Shown: positions 52,730 to 62,282 of the stretch, piece by piece
How the letters are laid out: every line of letters starts with the position of its first letter
Position numbering within the stretch: the first letter of the stretch is position 1
Assembly (NCBI GenBank): GCA_024710005.1
Contig: JANJVQ010000036.1
Span: forward strand, 248,001 to 312,000
Reading direction: 5' to 3'
From: Paludibacter sp.
GTDB taxonomy: Bacteria; Bacteroidota; Bacteroidia; Bacteroidales; Paludibacteraceae
Length of the DNA stretch: 64,000 bases
Notes under the pieces: model-generated
What the model saw: the letters and a program-made list of their open reading frames with translations, nothing else
The model's database searches: none
Told to the model about the DNA's origin: nothing
Position numbers and translations under genes: made by a program

Positions 52730-54187
52730 ATGAAGAAAATATTTAATAAATCAATATTGGGACTGCTGGCTGTATTGTTGCTGGTTTCATGCCGGCAGGA
52801 AGAACTCAGGGTACGTTTCCCTGCTTCTATGCCTGTTTTCGACAGCATTTCCGTTGCTGAAAATGCGATCGTTTACGGAGATTCAATCAGTCTGAGTCTT
52901 GGAGTTTCCGATCCGCTGACACCGCTTTCTACGCTTGAAATAAAAGTGGTGGTGAACGATGAGATCATAGCTTCCGAAAGTATCCGGACAAAAGGATACA
53001 GCGCTGCTTACACCCAGCGGTACGGGGTGCCTTTTGTCGCTCACATGCCCGATGGAGCGGAAGTGGAAGTACATGTTTCTTCCATCAACATTGAGGGAAC
53101 GAAAAAAGACACTGTTATTTTTAATACCATTGCTTCGCGTCCGCCAATACCCACTATATTTATGGTAACCAATACTTCAACAGCGGAGTTGAAGTTAGTG
53201 GATGCAGGAAATTACATCTATGAAGCGACAGGTCTGACTTTTGGAAATGAAATCAGTTTCAGGTTAGTGACGAAAGTTGACCGGTTTAAGAAGCCTGACT
53301 GGAAAAATGCGGAAAACATTGCTTTTGGATGGGTAAACAATGGTTTGGGATTGGTGTACCCTGTTATTGAAGGAACCTCTGTTAAAAGTATTACCGGCGA
53401 AATGATTACGCTGTCCGACCCTACACTCGTCGGGTTCAATAAAGTCACTCTTGACCTGTATAACTTCACTGTCAAAGGCGATGGCGATAAACTGGTGCCG
53501 GCAACTTCAATGGATGTTTCAACATTTGGAACCGTTGAATTATCTTCAACCAATAACCTGAATGTTACAACCAAGGAGAACTGGAAAAAGGGACAAATGT
53601 ATCTTGGTAAAGGAACGGTGATGACTTTCTCCGGAATTACTGATTTGTCGAACAGCCTGACGCCTGATTTCTTTGATGTGAAAACTGCAACGACTGCTGA
53701 GTTCCTGGGAGAAACCGGTATTTATACGGTATATTATTTACCCAGACTTAATTATTTGTGGGTTGAACAACCGACAGCAGTTTATCCGGATGCCTTGTGG
53801 TTGTGTGGCGTAGGTTTCGGCCCGCACAAAACTCCGCATGAAAAATCTTCTTCGTGGAACTGGAATACGCCGCTTGAATATAAGTATTGTCGTAAAGTAG
53901 CTGATGGTGTGTATGAAGCTGTTTTTTATGCTGAACATGTAATTGACCCTGTACCAACAGCAGAATCGTGGCGACTGACCTTCAGTGCTAAGTTCTTCCA
54001 CCAGCGTAACTGGGGCGGGGAGGAAGATGCGCGGACTTATACGATGCCAAACAGTTTACTGTTTGCTCCAACCGATTCGGATAAAGGAAACTTTGTTGGT
54101 ACCGCCGACTTTGCGGCTGTGCCGGGAGTATATCGGTTTACAATTAATACGAAGACCAAAACGACTTCTTTTGTAAAAATAAACTAA
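52730..54187 (+). CDS. SusE/SusF-like surface glycan-binding lipoprotein
   Basis: A 485-residue lipoprotein (lipobox LLVSC near residue 22) directly after susD, the usual place of a surface glycan-binding protein. It consists of Ig-like beta modules: an N-terminal one about 25-135, a middle about 140-330, and a C-terminal about 335-485 that closes VYRFTINTKTKTTSFVKI, the typical SusE/F domain end. The run of Trp and Tyr residues around 345-415 (ALWLCGVGFGPH, SSSWNWNTPLEYKYC) could form a binding platform. No enzymatic motif. Confidence 0.82.
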   Translation: MKKIFNKSILGLLAVLLLVSCRQEELRVRFPASMPVFDSISVAENAIVYGDSISLSLGVSDPLTPLSTLEIKVVVNDEIIASESIRTKGYSAAYTQRYGVPFVAHMPDGAEVEVHVSSINIEGTKKDTVIFNTIASRPPIPTIFMVTNTSTAELKLVDAGNYIYEATGLTFGNEISFRLVTKVDRFKKPDWKNAENIAFGWVNNGLGLVYPVIEGTSVKSITGEMITLSDPTLVGFNKVTLDLYNFTVKGDGDKLVPATSMDVSTFGTVELSSTNNLNVTTKENWKKGQMYLGKGTVMTFSGITDLSNSLTPDFFDVKTATTAEFLGETGIYTVYYLPRLNYLWVEQPTAVYPDALWLCGVGFGPHKTPHEKSSSWNWNTPLEYKYCRKVADGVYEAVFYAEHVIDPVPTAESWRLTFSAKFFHQRNWGGEEDARTYTMPNSLLFAPTDSDKGNFVGTADFAAVPGVYRFTINTKTKTTSFVKIN

Positions 54188-54255
54188 CGTTAACGTAGCA
54201 GAAAATCTTTCCGGCAAATAATGGCCGGGAAGATTCCTGCTCAATTCTTACAGAA

Positions 54256-55689
54256 ATGTTCCATAAAATAGCCATATTGTTGTTGTCTGCCATTATTATC
54301 TTCAGTTGTAAAGACCCTGAGATTATAGAACCGGAACCGGAACCTGTTGACTCAATAGGTGATGTAAATGTATGGCTTACCTCCGGCAATGAAGTCTTTT
54401 TGATGAAACGCCAGTCCTCAGTCGATTTCTCAAGAGAACTGGGTGATTTCACGATTGTACTGGACACCGCGGTTACTCATCAGGAAATGGATGGCTTCGG
54501 GGCTGCCCTGACCGGTTCTTCGGCATACCTGATTAAGCAAATGCGCCCTGCCGACCGGGATAAATTACTGAAAGACCTATTCGATCCAGCGCAGGGGATA
54601 GGTTTGAATTACCTGCGCATTACCATTGGGTCTTCCGATTTTTCCATTGGAACCTACAGCTATTGTGATAATCCGGATATCAACAGTTTCGGAATTCCCC
54701 AGCGCGACCGAGACGATTTGCTCCCCGTACTGCGAATGATTCTGGCAATTAATCCTTCAATCAAGATACTGGCAAGTCCCTGGAGCGCACCGGCCTGGAT
54801 GAAACAAAATAACAGCATGTACGGAGGAAGTCTGAAAGGAAATTCTGTATATAACGATTTTGCCGAATATTTTGTACGCTATATCAAAGCTTTCGAGTCA
54901 GAAGGGATTAGTGTTGACGCCATTACCATACAAAATGAACCGATGCATGAAACAGGCGGTTATCCGACCATGAAAATGTTGTGGGAAGAACAAAATACGA
55001 TTATCAGGGATTACCTGGGACCTAAATTCGTTGAGCATAATATAAAGACGAAAATTATTATCTGGGATCATAATTTTGACATGGCTTATTATCCCATTAA
55101 TATCCTCAACGATCCCCTGACGCGTCAATATGTGGCAGGAACCGGGTGGCACGGGTATGGTGGTGATGCTTCTGCCATTGATGCAGTACAAGCGCTACAT
55201 CCTGATAAGGACGTTTATTTCACAGAACAATCAGGAGGGGGCTGGAATACCGATACCCGCATGGGGAATATGTTCTGGTATATGAAAAACTTCCTGATGG
55301 CGTCGGTAAACCGGGGTTCGAAAAATTTTATCATGTGGAACCTGGCCTTGAATCCCCAGAACGGTCCGACAACTACCACCGGAGGATGTCAAAACTGCCG
55401 GGGCGTGGTAACTGTTAAACCAGATGGTACTTATACCAGAAATGAAGAGTATTACTTGTTGGGACATTTCTCGAAATTTGTCCGACTGGGTGCGAAAAGA
55501 ATTAAAAACAGCGCCACAAATCTGCCTGATGGAATGACACTCTCTTCTTTTATGAACACCGACGGATCTAAAGTAGTCGTTGTCATTAACCGGAGTGGTG
55601 CCAGAAAGCAATATAACATCCGGTGCGGAGCCCGTAAGTTTCTATACAATCAACTGGATGAATCTGTTGTAAGCTTTTACTTTAAATAA
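54256..55689 (+). CDS. GH30 glycoside hydrolase, lipoprotein
   Basis: A 477-residue lipid-anchored hydrolase (lipobox IIFSC at about residue 17). The family 30 pattern is clear: DGFGAALTGSSAYLI near the start, NYLRITIGSSDFS, ILASPWSAPAWMK, the acid/base TIQNEP with Glu228 and the nucleophile YFTEQSGGGW with Glu324, then the beta-domain ending. Family 30 includes beta-glucosylceramidases and endo-beta-1,6-glucanases; next to GH3 and SusCD the latter is favoured. The next gene is a second GH30, six bases on. Confidence 0.92.
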   Translation: MFHKIAILLLSAIIIFSCKDPEIIEPEPEPVDSIGDVNVWLTSGNEVFLMKRQSSVDFSRELGDFTIVLDTAVTHQEMDGFGAALTGSSAYLIKQMRPADRDKLLKDLFDPAQGIGLNYLRITIGSSDFSIGTYSYCDNPDINSFGIPQRDRDDLLPVLRMILAINPSIKILASPWSAPAWMKQNNSMYGGSLKGNSVYNDFAEYFVRYIKAFESEGISVDAITIQNEPMHETGGYPTMKMLWEEQNTIIRDYLGPKFVEHNIKTKIIIWDHNFDMAYYPINILNDPLTRQYVAGTGWHGYGGDASAIDAVQALHPDKDVYFTEQSGGGWNTDTRMGNMFWYMKNFLMASVNRGSKNFIMWNLALNPQNGPTTTTGGCQNCRGVVTVKPDGTYTRNEEYYLLGHFSKFVRLGAKRIKNSATNLPDGMTLSSFMNTDGSKVVVVINRSGARKQYNIRCGARKFLYNQLDESVVSFYFK

Positions 55690-55695
55690 AATAAC

Positions 55696-57081
55696 ATGAA
55701 GAGAACCATGAAACAATTCTTGATTTTACTTTTTACACTGATTTTTATGGGGTGCAATTCCGGAAAAGGAACGGTACAGGTATGGTCGTCATTGCCTGAT
55801 ACCGGTCAACTTCTGGTGAGTTCTTCCATCCCTTCGGAAATGTCCGGAGACGAGGTGAAAGACATCGTGGAGATATTTCCTGAACAAACCTGCCAAACGG
55901 TATTGGGAGTGGGTGCAGCCCTTACGCACTCGTCTGCGTATGTTTTTCATCATTTTCTGGACTCTCTGAGACGCGACTCATTGTTCCGTGTGTTATTTAC
56001 GCCAGAAGGCATCGGGATAAATTATACCCGTTTGTGCGTTGGCGCTTCCGATTTTTCTTTCAATCTATTCAGTTATAGTGAGAAAGAAGATTTTACGCTC
56101 GGTAATTTCTCCATTGCAGAAGATTATAAGGATGTAATACCCATGCTGAAAGAGATTCTCAGCATCAATCCGGACCTGCAGATTATGGCATCCCCCTGGA
56201 GTCCCCCGGGCTGGATGAAAACTTCCGGGAGCATGGTGGGAGGTAAATTACGACCCGGTTGTTATGATGTTTATGCCGAATATCTGATTAAATACCTGCA
56301 GGCCTATCAGCAGGAAGGGATTGAAATTCACACCATGACTGTCCAGAATGAACCGGAATACGGAACCGCCGCCTATCCTTGCATGGATATGACAGCGGAT
56401 GAACAAAAGTTGTTTATACGCGATCATTTAGGCCCTAAATTGTCGGCATCCGGACTGAAAACTAAAATCGTCTTGTTTGACCACAATTGTGATAATCCCG
56501 ATTATCCCATTAGCATTATGAATGACTCAATAGCCAAAAGTTATGTGGATGGTTCCGGTTTTCATCTTTACAAGGGAGAAATTTCTGCTTTGTGTAAGGT
56601 GAAGGAGGCGCACCCTGATAAGAGCCTGTATTTTACAGAACAGTCGGGAGGAGGATGGGCGCCTGATTTCGATCAGAATGTCCGTTGGTACGTTGGAGAA
56701 CTTTTTGCCGGTGCCATGAATTGCTGGAGTAAAAATGCCCTGCTATGGAATCTTGCCCTCGATGAAAACGATGGTCCCAAGAATTTTGGCTGCCAGAATT
56801 GCTGGGGAGTTGTACAGGTCAGTTCAAAAGGTAAGGTAAAACAGAATGCGGAATACTATGCAATCGGTCATTATGGCAAGGTGGTACAACCCAATGCGGT
56901 ACGACTTGTATCGGCAGGTGAAGCACTGAAAGGAGTCGCCTTCCGTAATCCTGATGGCAGTTTTGTTTATTTGGCTGTGTATCATGGAAAAGAAACAGGG
57001 AATGTCCGGCTGAAATGTGCAGAAACCATGTTTGATTATACCTTCAGGCCCGGCGAAGTGGTGTCTTTCAAATGGAAATAA
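55696..57081 (+). CDS. GH30 glycoside hydrolase, second copy
   Basis: A 461-residue GH30 lipoprotein (lipobox IFMGC), paralogue of the preceding gene. It has LGVGAALTHSSAYVF, NYTRLCVGASDFSF, IMASPWSPPGWMK, acid/base TVQNEP with Glu219 and nucleophile YFTEQSGGGW with Glu315. The loops after the acid/base (EYGTAAYPCMD against MHETGGYPTMK) differ, which could give a different chain-length or branch preference. Starting ATG 55696 or 55708; both keep the lipobox. Confidence 0.92.
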   Translation: MKRTMKQFLILLFTLIFMGCNSGKGTVQVWSSLPDTGQLLVSSSIPSEMSGDEVKDIVEIFPEQTCQTVLGVGAALTHSSAYVFHHFLDSLRRDSLFRVLFTPEGIGINYTRLCVGASDFSFNLFSYSEKEDFTLGNFSIAEDYKDVIPMLKEILSINPDLQIMASPWSPPGWMKTSGSMVGGKLRPGCYDVYAEYLIKYLQAYQQEGIEIHTMTVQNEPEYGTAAYPCMDMTADEQKLFIRDHLGPKLSASGLKTKIVLFDHNCDNPDYPISIMNDSIAKSYVDGSGFHLYKGEISALCKVKEAHPDKSLYFTEQSGGGWAPDFDQNVRWYVGELFAGAMNCWSKNALLWNLALDENDGPKNFGCQNCWGVVQVSSKGKVKQNAEYYAIGHYGKVVQPNAVRLVSAGEALKGVAFRNPDGSFVYLAVYHGKETGNVRLKCAETMFDYTFRPGEVVSFKWK

Positions 57082-57125
57082 ATTTCTTTTATCTCAATTA
57101 ATATAAATCTTTTAAAATTAGTAGT

Positions 57126-58298
57126 ATGAAAAAAGTTTTTACTTTCGTAATCGCCTTATTAGGCTTGTTTATTGTGCAGCCAGTAGCTGCGTTGACGTAT
57201 AACGTCACGGTTCCGGCAGGTACGAATGCCTGTTATATTGTAGGGGGAATGAATGGCTGGAGTTTTAATACTCCAATGACAAAAGTCGATGCGACTCATT
57301 ACACGATTGATTTGCCTAATGCAAAAGAAACTGATGAGTATAAGTATTGGTCGGGTCCGGACTGGAAATATGAAGAAGCCGATGCCCAGGGGCAAAAGCT
57401 GGCAGCAAACAGAACCTGGCAACAAAACGATGTTGTTGCAAATTGGCTGGAAGTTTTCCAACTGGACGAAAGAGATGTTACCATTGAAGTATTAGCACCG
57501 GCTGAGGTAAAAGTATTATACATTGTTGGAGCTTTTAATGGTTGGGCAAGTCCGTCAGAAGCATCTAAAATGAATTTCGTATCGGAGGATGTAAACGGAA
57601 AGATATTCTCGAAAACGGTACATAGTTTAGATGCTTTCAATATGGAGTTTAAATTTTGTGCCGGACCGGCATGGTCATACGAGCAGACTGATCCATCAAC
57701 AAATTACAAGTATGGTACAACGGAAAACTCAACCGCCGTTGTGGTAAATGCTTTCAAAGCCATCTTCGATCCGGATAAAACAGGAACTATTAACATTACC
57801 GCCACTGTACCCGCAGGTACCGACAGTGTGTGGATCATGGGAGACTTCTTGGGTTGGAACATGGGCAATGCAATGAAAGCAACGAAAAATCAGGATGGAA
57901 CGTTCTCTTTTGCTATCCCAATGGTAATGAGTATCGAATACCGGTTGTATAACAAACCGGACTGGGGGTATCCGGAGGTGGGAGAAGCCGATCCTGCAAA
58001 GGAATTGCCAAATCGTTCAGCAGTATATCCTGCCGATGCTAATACCAATATCACCGTATGGGGTTGGTTGAAAAACATTTCAGGACTGCCGTTGATTAAT
58101 TTTGACGAGTATAAAGTCTATTCGAAAGATAGCAGAGTCGTCGTGGAAGGAGTAAAATCGGCAGTAAGGGTATTTGATATGAGCGGAAGAATGATTGAAT
58201 CACAGATTATAAATGGCACATTCTCTTCCCGCAATTTATCTTCCGGTCTGTATATTCTCCGGGTTGACGATGCTGTAACAAAAATCGCCGTACAATAA
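57126..58298 (+). CDS. Secreted protein with three carbohydrate-binding-like repeats and T9SS domain
   Basis: A 390-residue exported protein. After a signal peptide ending PVAA there are three successive ~95-residue beta modules (about 25-120, 121-215, 218-315), each with a core of the type VPAGTxxxYIVGGMNGWxF, a W/Y-rich second half and K/N-rich strands, similar to starch-binding/E-set folds. The last 65 residues (RVFDMSGRMIES, LSSGLYILRVDD) are a T9SS type A sorting domain. Last gene of the glucan locus, ended by a strong terminator. Probably a secreted or surface glycan-binding protein. No catalytic residues seen. Confidence 0.8.
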   Translation: MKKVFTFVIALLGLFIVQPVAALTYNVTVPAGTNACYIVGGMNGWSFNTPMTKVDATHYTIDLPNAKETDEYKYWSGPDWKYEEADAQGQKLAANRTWQQNDVVANWLEVFQLDERDVTIEVLAPAEVKVLYIVGAFNGWASPSEASKMNFVSEDVNGKIFSKTVHSLDAFNMEFKFCAGPAWSYEQTDPSTNYKYGTTENSTAVVVNAFKAIFDPDKTGTINITATVPAGTDSVWIMGDFLGWNMGNAMKATKNQDGTFSFAIPMVMSIEYRLYNKPDWGYPEVGEADPAKELPNRSAVYPADANTNITVWGWLKNISGLPLINFDEYKVYSKDSRVVVEGVKSAVRVFDMSGRMIESQIINGTFSSRNLSSGLYILRVDDAVTKIAVQ

Positions 58299-58325
58299 AT
58301 AGCACACAAGCAGGCTTTAATAACC

Positions 58326-58358
58326 AGGGGCGTTCAGAATTTCTGAATGCCCCTTTTT
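58326..58358 (+). terminator. Strong intrinsic terminator of the glucan locus
   Basis: GGGGCGTTCAGAA (58327-58339) pairs with TTCTGAATGCCCC (58341-58353, one G-U pair), followed by T5. It ends the operon that begins near 45,792. Confidence 0.92.
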
Positions 58359-58426
58359 CTGATTTCCGGTGACAGGAGTTTTGCGTGTTTAGGGGTCGAT
58401 ATGAACTGAAAATGCAATTTTTTATG

Positions 58427-58434
58427 TAAGTTTG
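58427..58434 (+). promoter_or_regulatory. Probable -7 element (TAAGTTTG) for the sirtuin gene
   Basis: TAAGTTTG matches TAnnTTTG and lies 24 bases before the chosen start codon. A good -33 element was not found. Confidence 0.5.
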
Positions 58435-58458
58435 CATGTCTCTTTGATAAATACTGTT

Positions 58459-59148
58459 ATGAGAAAACTCATTGTCTTAACCGGTGCCGGCATGTCGGCC
58501 GAAAGCGGCATCTCAACTTTCAGGGATTCCGGAGGTTTGTGGGAGAAGTATAAGATTGAGGATGTTGCCACACCCGAAGCTTTTCACGCGAATCCGCAAT
58601 TGGTGCATCATTTTTACAATTTGCGCAGGAAGCAGTTGCTCGATGCCCAACCGAACATGGGGCATTATGAATTAGTGAAGTTGGAGAACGATTTTGATGT
58701 CAGGATTATCACCCAGAACGTGGACAACCTGCATGAAAGAGCCGGTAGTCTGCATGTGCAGCACTTGCACGGGGAGTTGATGAAAATGCGTTCGACGGGT
58801 CCGGGACAAGAGGTTTTCGATGTTACACCCGATAAAGTGGAGTTTGCTCCCGGTGATTTATGTCCGAAAGGTTACCCGCTTCGACCCCACATCGTGTGGT
58901 TTGGCGAAATGGTACCGGAGTATGAATATGCCGCACAAGTTGTGTCATTGGCAGATGTCGTGCTGATTGTCGGCACTTCCATGCAGGTCTATCCCGCTGC
59001 CGGGTTGTTGCATCATGCCCCGGCGAATGTGCCTGTCTACCTCGTTGACCCGAAAGAAGTAGCGGTATCACGACCGAATGTGCAACATATCAAACTGGGA
59101 GCAACGGAGGGGATAAAGAAGTTTAGGGAGATGATATTTGCCAGATGA
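58459..59148 (+). CDS. cobB: Sirtuin NAD-dependent protein deacylase
   Basis: A 229-residue cytoplasmic deacylase that removes acyl groups from lysines using NAD. NAD-binding GAGMSAESGISTFRD, TQNVDNLHERAGS with the catalytic HLHGE His, and GTSMQVYPAAGL are present. The HFYNLRR segment holds the Y-x-x-R pair associated with acidic acyl (succinyl, malonyl) preference in class III sirtuins. Only one Cys is present in the whole protein, so the usual zinc tetrad is absent. The ATG at 58459 was chosen; the longer frame from 58432 overlaps the promoter element. Confidence 0.92.
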   Translation: MRKLIVLTGAGMSAESGISTFRDSGGLWEKYKIEDVATPEAFHANPQLVHHFYNLRRKQLLDAQPNMGHYELVKLENDFDVRIITQNVDNLHERAGSLHVQHLHGELMKMRSTGPGQEVFDVTPDKVEFAPGDLCPKGYPLRPHIVWFGEMVPEYEYAAQVVSLADVVLIVGTSMQVYPAAGLLHHAPANVPVYLVDPKEVAVSRPNVQHIKLGATEGIKKFREMIFAR

Positions 59149-59270
59149 TATTTTTTAAACCACAAAAGGCACAAAAGAAGACAAAAGGAAACAGAAAAGA
59201 TAAATATAAAATATTAAACCACATTAGTCACATAAGTATGCCTAAGTGAATATAATTTATCGCTAAAAAA

Positions 59271-62207
59271 ATGATAACATACCATCACACTATACCTTTC
59301 AATCAATTAAAAACCACCTTTTCAGGTGATTTATACACCGACAACATCCACCTGTCAATATACGCCACGGATGCATCGCCTTACCGGCAATTGCCGCTGG
59401 CGGTTGCTTATCCCAAAGATGCGAATGATATTAAGGAATTGATACGTTTTGCACGGGAGCAAAAGGTAAATTTGATACCTCGTACGGCCGGTACCTCGCT
59501 CGCCGGACAGGTAGTAGGAGAAGGTCTGGTGGTGGATGTGTCCCGGTACATGACCGGCATCATCGAACTAAATGTTGAAGAGAAATGGGTGAAAGTACAG
59601 CCGGGTGTGATATTGGATGAATTGAATAAGTTTCTGGCGCCGCACGGACTGTTTTTCGGACCGGAGACTTCCACTTCCAATCGCTGTATGATAGGCGGGA
59701 TGGTGGGGAACAATGCTTGCGGGGCGCATTCTCTGATTTATGGGAGTACGCGTGACCACCTGCTTAGTGTAAAAGTATTGCTCAGCGATGGCAGTGAAAC
59801 GGTGTTTGAATCGGTTTCAGTTGGAGAGTTTGAGGAAAAATGTGTTGGAGAAAAGCTTGAAAATAAAATCTACCGTCAGCTTAAAGAGATACTTTCCAAC
59901 CCGGAGAACCAGCAGGAAATCGGGGAGCAGTACCCCGACAAACAGCTTCGTCGCCGCAATACCGGCTACGCAATTGATATATTGCTTGATTCGGCACCTT
60001 TTACGCCCGATGCTCCGGATGATTTGAATGTGGCGAAATTAATTGCCGGTTCGGAAGGTACCCTGGCATTCATCACCGAAATAAAACTGAATCTGGTGCC
60101 ACTTCCTCCGAAAATCAAAGGCGTGATGGCGGCACATTTCGAAACACTGGAAGAAGCGTTGGAAGCCAATCTGATAGCCCTCGAATTTAAGCCGGGAGCA
60201 GTGGAGATGATGGACAGAACCATCCTGGAATTGACGAAAGATAATATTAGCCAGCAACCCAACCGCTTTTTTCTCTCCGGTAACCCCGAAGCCATCCTGA
60301 TTATTGAATTTGCAAGAGAAACCAAAGAGGAGATAGAAGATATATGTCAACAGATGGAAGCTAAACTGCGTGCACGTGACCTCGGCTTTCATTACCCGGT
60401 CATCTGGGGAAAAGACATCAACCGAATCTGGAACTTGCGCAAATCGGGATTGGGTGTGCTTTCGAATATGAAGGGAGATGCCAAACCGGTGAGTCTGATT
60501 GAAGATACGGCTGTTCCGGTGCAGAATCTATCCGCTTATATTGCCGAGTTCAAACGACTGTTAGCAAGTTACCGGCTTTCCTGTGTGTATCATGCTCATG
60601 TAGGAACCGGTGAGTTACACCTTCGACCGGTATTGAACCTGAAACTCAAAGAAGATGTGAAAATCTTCCGGGAACTGGGGACTAAAGTCGCATTGCTGGT
60701 GAAGAAGTACAAAGGTTCGTTGAGCGGGGAACATGGCGACGGTCGCCTGCGTGGGGAATTTATCCCGCTCATGGTCGGCAATAAAAACTATGAACTGCTC
60801 AAACAAATCAAGCAAACCTGGGATCCTGATAATATCTTTAATCCCGGAAAGATTACCGGTACGCCCCCGATGGATACTTCCTTGCGGTACGAGCCTGGAC
60901 AGCCGACTCGTGAGATAGAGACCATTTTCAATTTTAGTTCAGAGATGGGCTACATGCGTGCGGTTGAGAAGTGTAATGGCTCGGGTGATTGCAGGAAAAC
61001 CGAGATTACGGGCGGACTGATGTGCCCGAGTTATATGGCATCGCGCGATGAAGAGCAAACGACCCGTGCCCGTGCGAACATCCTGCGGGAATATCTGACA
61101 CATTCCACCAAAAAAAATCCGTTTGACCACGAAGAAATATACAAGGTGCTCGATTTGTGCCTTTCCTGCAAGGGCTGTAAATCCGAATGTCCCTCGAATG
61201 TGGACATGGCCAAACTGAAAGCGGAGTTTCTGCAACATTACCACGATGCCAATGGAGTTCCTTTGCGCACCAAACTGATTGCCAATATTAATGGTCTCAA
61301 CAAGATAGGGTCGAAATTGCCGGCGTTGACCAATTTCATCTTAGATAAAACTGCCTTGCCTTCGTTGCTGGGCTTTACGTCGGAACGAAAACTGCCATTG
61401 CTTGCCAAACAAACTTTCAGCAGTTGGTACAAAAAACATTATCGGGTTTTGGCGAAATCAGCCAAACTGAAAAAAGGGAAGAAAGTCTATTTATTTAATG
61501 ATGAATTTACCAATCATTACGATGCAGAGCTGGGCCAGAAAGCCGTGAAGTTGTTGGTCGCACTTGGTTATGAAGTGCTTATTCCCGAACATGTTGAAAG
61601 TGGACGTGCATACATCTCCAAAGGATTAATCCGTAAAGCGAAGAAATTAGCCGAAAAGAATGTGCGTTTACTGAAAGATATCGTATCGAAGAAAACACCC
61701 CTGATCGGGATTGAACCTTCCTCCATTCTTTCCTTCCGGGATGAATATCCTGATTTGGTAGAAGCCTCTTTGCGTCACGATGCCAGACAATTAGCCGGTC
61801 ATACTTTCTTAATCGATGAGTTTATCGTGCAGGAGTTCAAAGCAGGCAGCATTGATGCAACCGCTTTTCATGAGGAGGAAAAGAACATCAGTCTGCATTG
61901 CCATTGCCACCAGAAAGCCATCGCTTCTTCCCAATCGACATTGGATATGCTCTCCATTCCTAAAAACTATCATGTCACCGAAATACCTTCGGGATGTTGT
62001 GGTATGGCCGGTTCCTTCGGGTACGAAAAAGAACATTACGAACTCTCGCAGCAAATCGGGGAACTGGTGTTGTTTAAACAGGTCGAACAATTACCCGGTA
62101 ATACGCTGGTGGTGGCGCAGGGCACCAGTTGTCGCTCGCAGATAAAGGACGGGACCAAAAGGGAGGCATTGCATCCTGTGGAGGTGTTGTTTGGGGCGTT
62201 GAGGTGA
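59271..62207 (+). CDS. FAD-linked oxidase / Fe-S oxidoreductase fusion (D-lactate dehydrogenase type)
   Basis: A 978-residue fusion of a glycolate/D-lactate-type flavoprotein and an iron-sulfur subunit. Residues about 45-250: FAD-binding domain (LIPRTAGTSLAGQVVGEGL, GGMVGNNACGAHS). About 260-535: FAD-oxidase C-terminal domain with HAHVGTGELHLRP and GEHGDGRLRGEF. About 565-660: ferredoxin-type Cys clusters (CNGSGDC..GGLMCPSY; CLSCKGCKSECPS). About 740-978: CCG-type domain (HCHCHQK, PSGCCGMAGSFGYE). It probably oxidises D-lactate or a 2-hydroxy acid and passes electrons to the respiratory chain. It stands alone and is followed by a repeat-filled gap. Confidence 0.92.
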   Translation: MITYHHTIPFNQLKTTFSGDLYTDNIHLSIYATDASPYRQLPLAVAYPKDANDIKELIRFAREQKVNLIPRTAGTSLAGQVVGEGLVVDVSRYMTGIIELNVEEKWVKVQPGVILDELNKFLAPHGLFFGPETSTSNRCMIGGMVGNNACGAHSLIYGSTRDHLLSVKVLLSDGSETVFESVSVGEFEEKCVGEKLENKIYRQLKEILSNPENQQEIGEQYPDKQLRRRNTGYAIDILLDSAPFTPDAPDDLNVAKLIAGSEGTLAFITEIKLNLVPLPPKIKGVMAAHFETLEEALEANLIALEFKPGAVEMMDRTILELTKDNISQQPNRFFLSGNPEAILIIEFARETKEEIEDICQQMEAKLRARDLGFHYPVIWGKDINRIWNLRKSGLGVLSNMKGDAKPVSLIEDTAVPVQNLSAYIAEFKRLLASYRLSCVYHAHVGTGELHLRPVLNLKLKEDVKIFRELGTKVALLVKKYKGSLSGEHGDGRLRGEFIPLMVGNKNYELLKQIKQTWDPDNIFNPGKITGTPPMDTSLRYEPGQPTREIETIFNFSSEMGYMRAVEKCNGSGDCRKTEITGGLMCPSYMASRDEEQTTRARANILREYLTHSTKKNPFDHEEIYKVLDLCLSCKGCKSECPSNVDMAKLKAEFLQHYHDANGVPLRTKLIANINGLNKIGSKLPALTNFILDKTALPSLLGFTSERKLPLLAKQTFSSWYKKHYRVLAKSAKLKKGKKVYLFNDEFTNHYDAELGQKAVKLLVALGYEVLIPEHVESGRAYISKGLIRKAKKLAEKNVRLLKDIVSKKTPLIGIEPSSILSFRDEYPDLVEASLRHDARQLAGHTFLIDEFIVQEFKAGSIDATAFHEEEKNISLHCHCHQKAIASSQSTLDMLSIPKNYHVTEIPSGCCGMAGSFGYEKEHYELSQQIGELVLFKQVEQLPGNTLVVAQGTSCRSQIKDGTKREALHPVEVLFGALR

Positions 62208-62216
62208 AGTGCAGGC

Positions 62217-62262
62217 CATCGGGGTTTGCTTCGTCGGCTTCGCCAACTTGCAATGACGGGCA
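62217..62262. repeat. Single REP-like unit
   Basis: GGTTTGCTTCGTCGGCTTCG is followed by CCAACTTGCAATGACGGG, a short palindromic unit related to the ends of the larger elements nearby. It lies 10 bases after the stop of the FAD/Fe-S gene. Confidence 0.7.
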
Positions 62263-62282
62263 AACGACCAAATGCGATTGTT

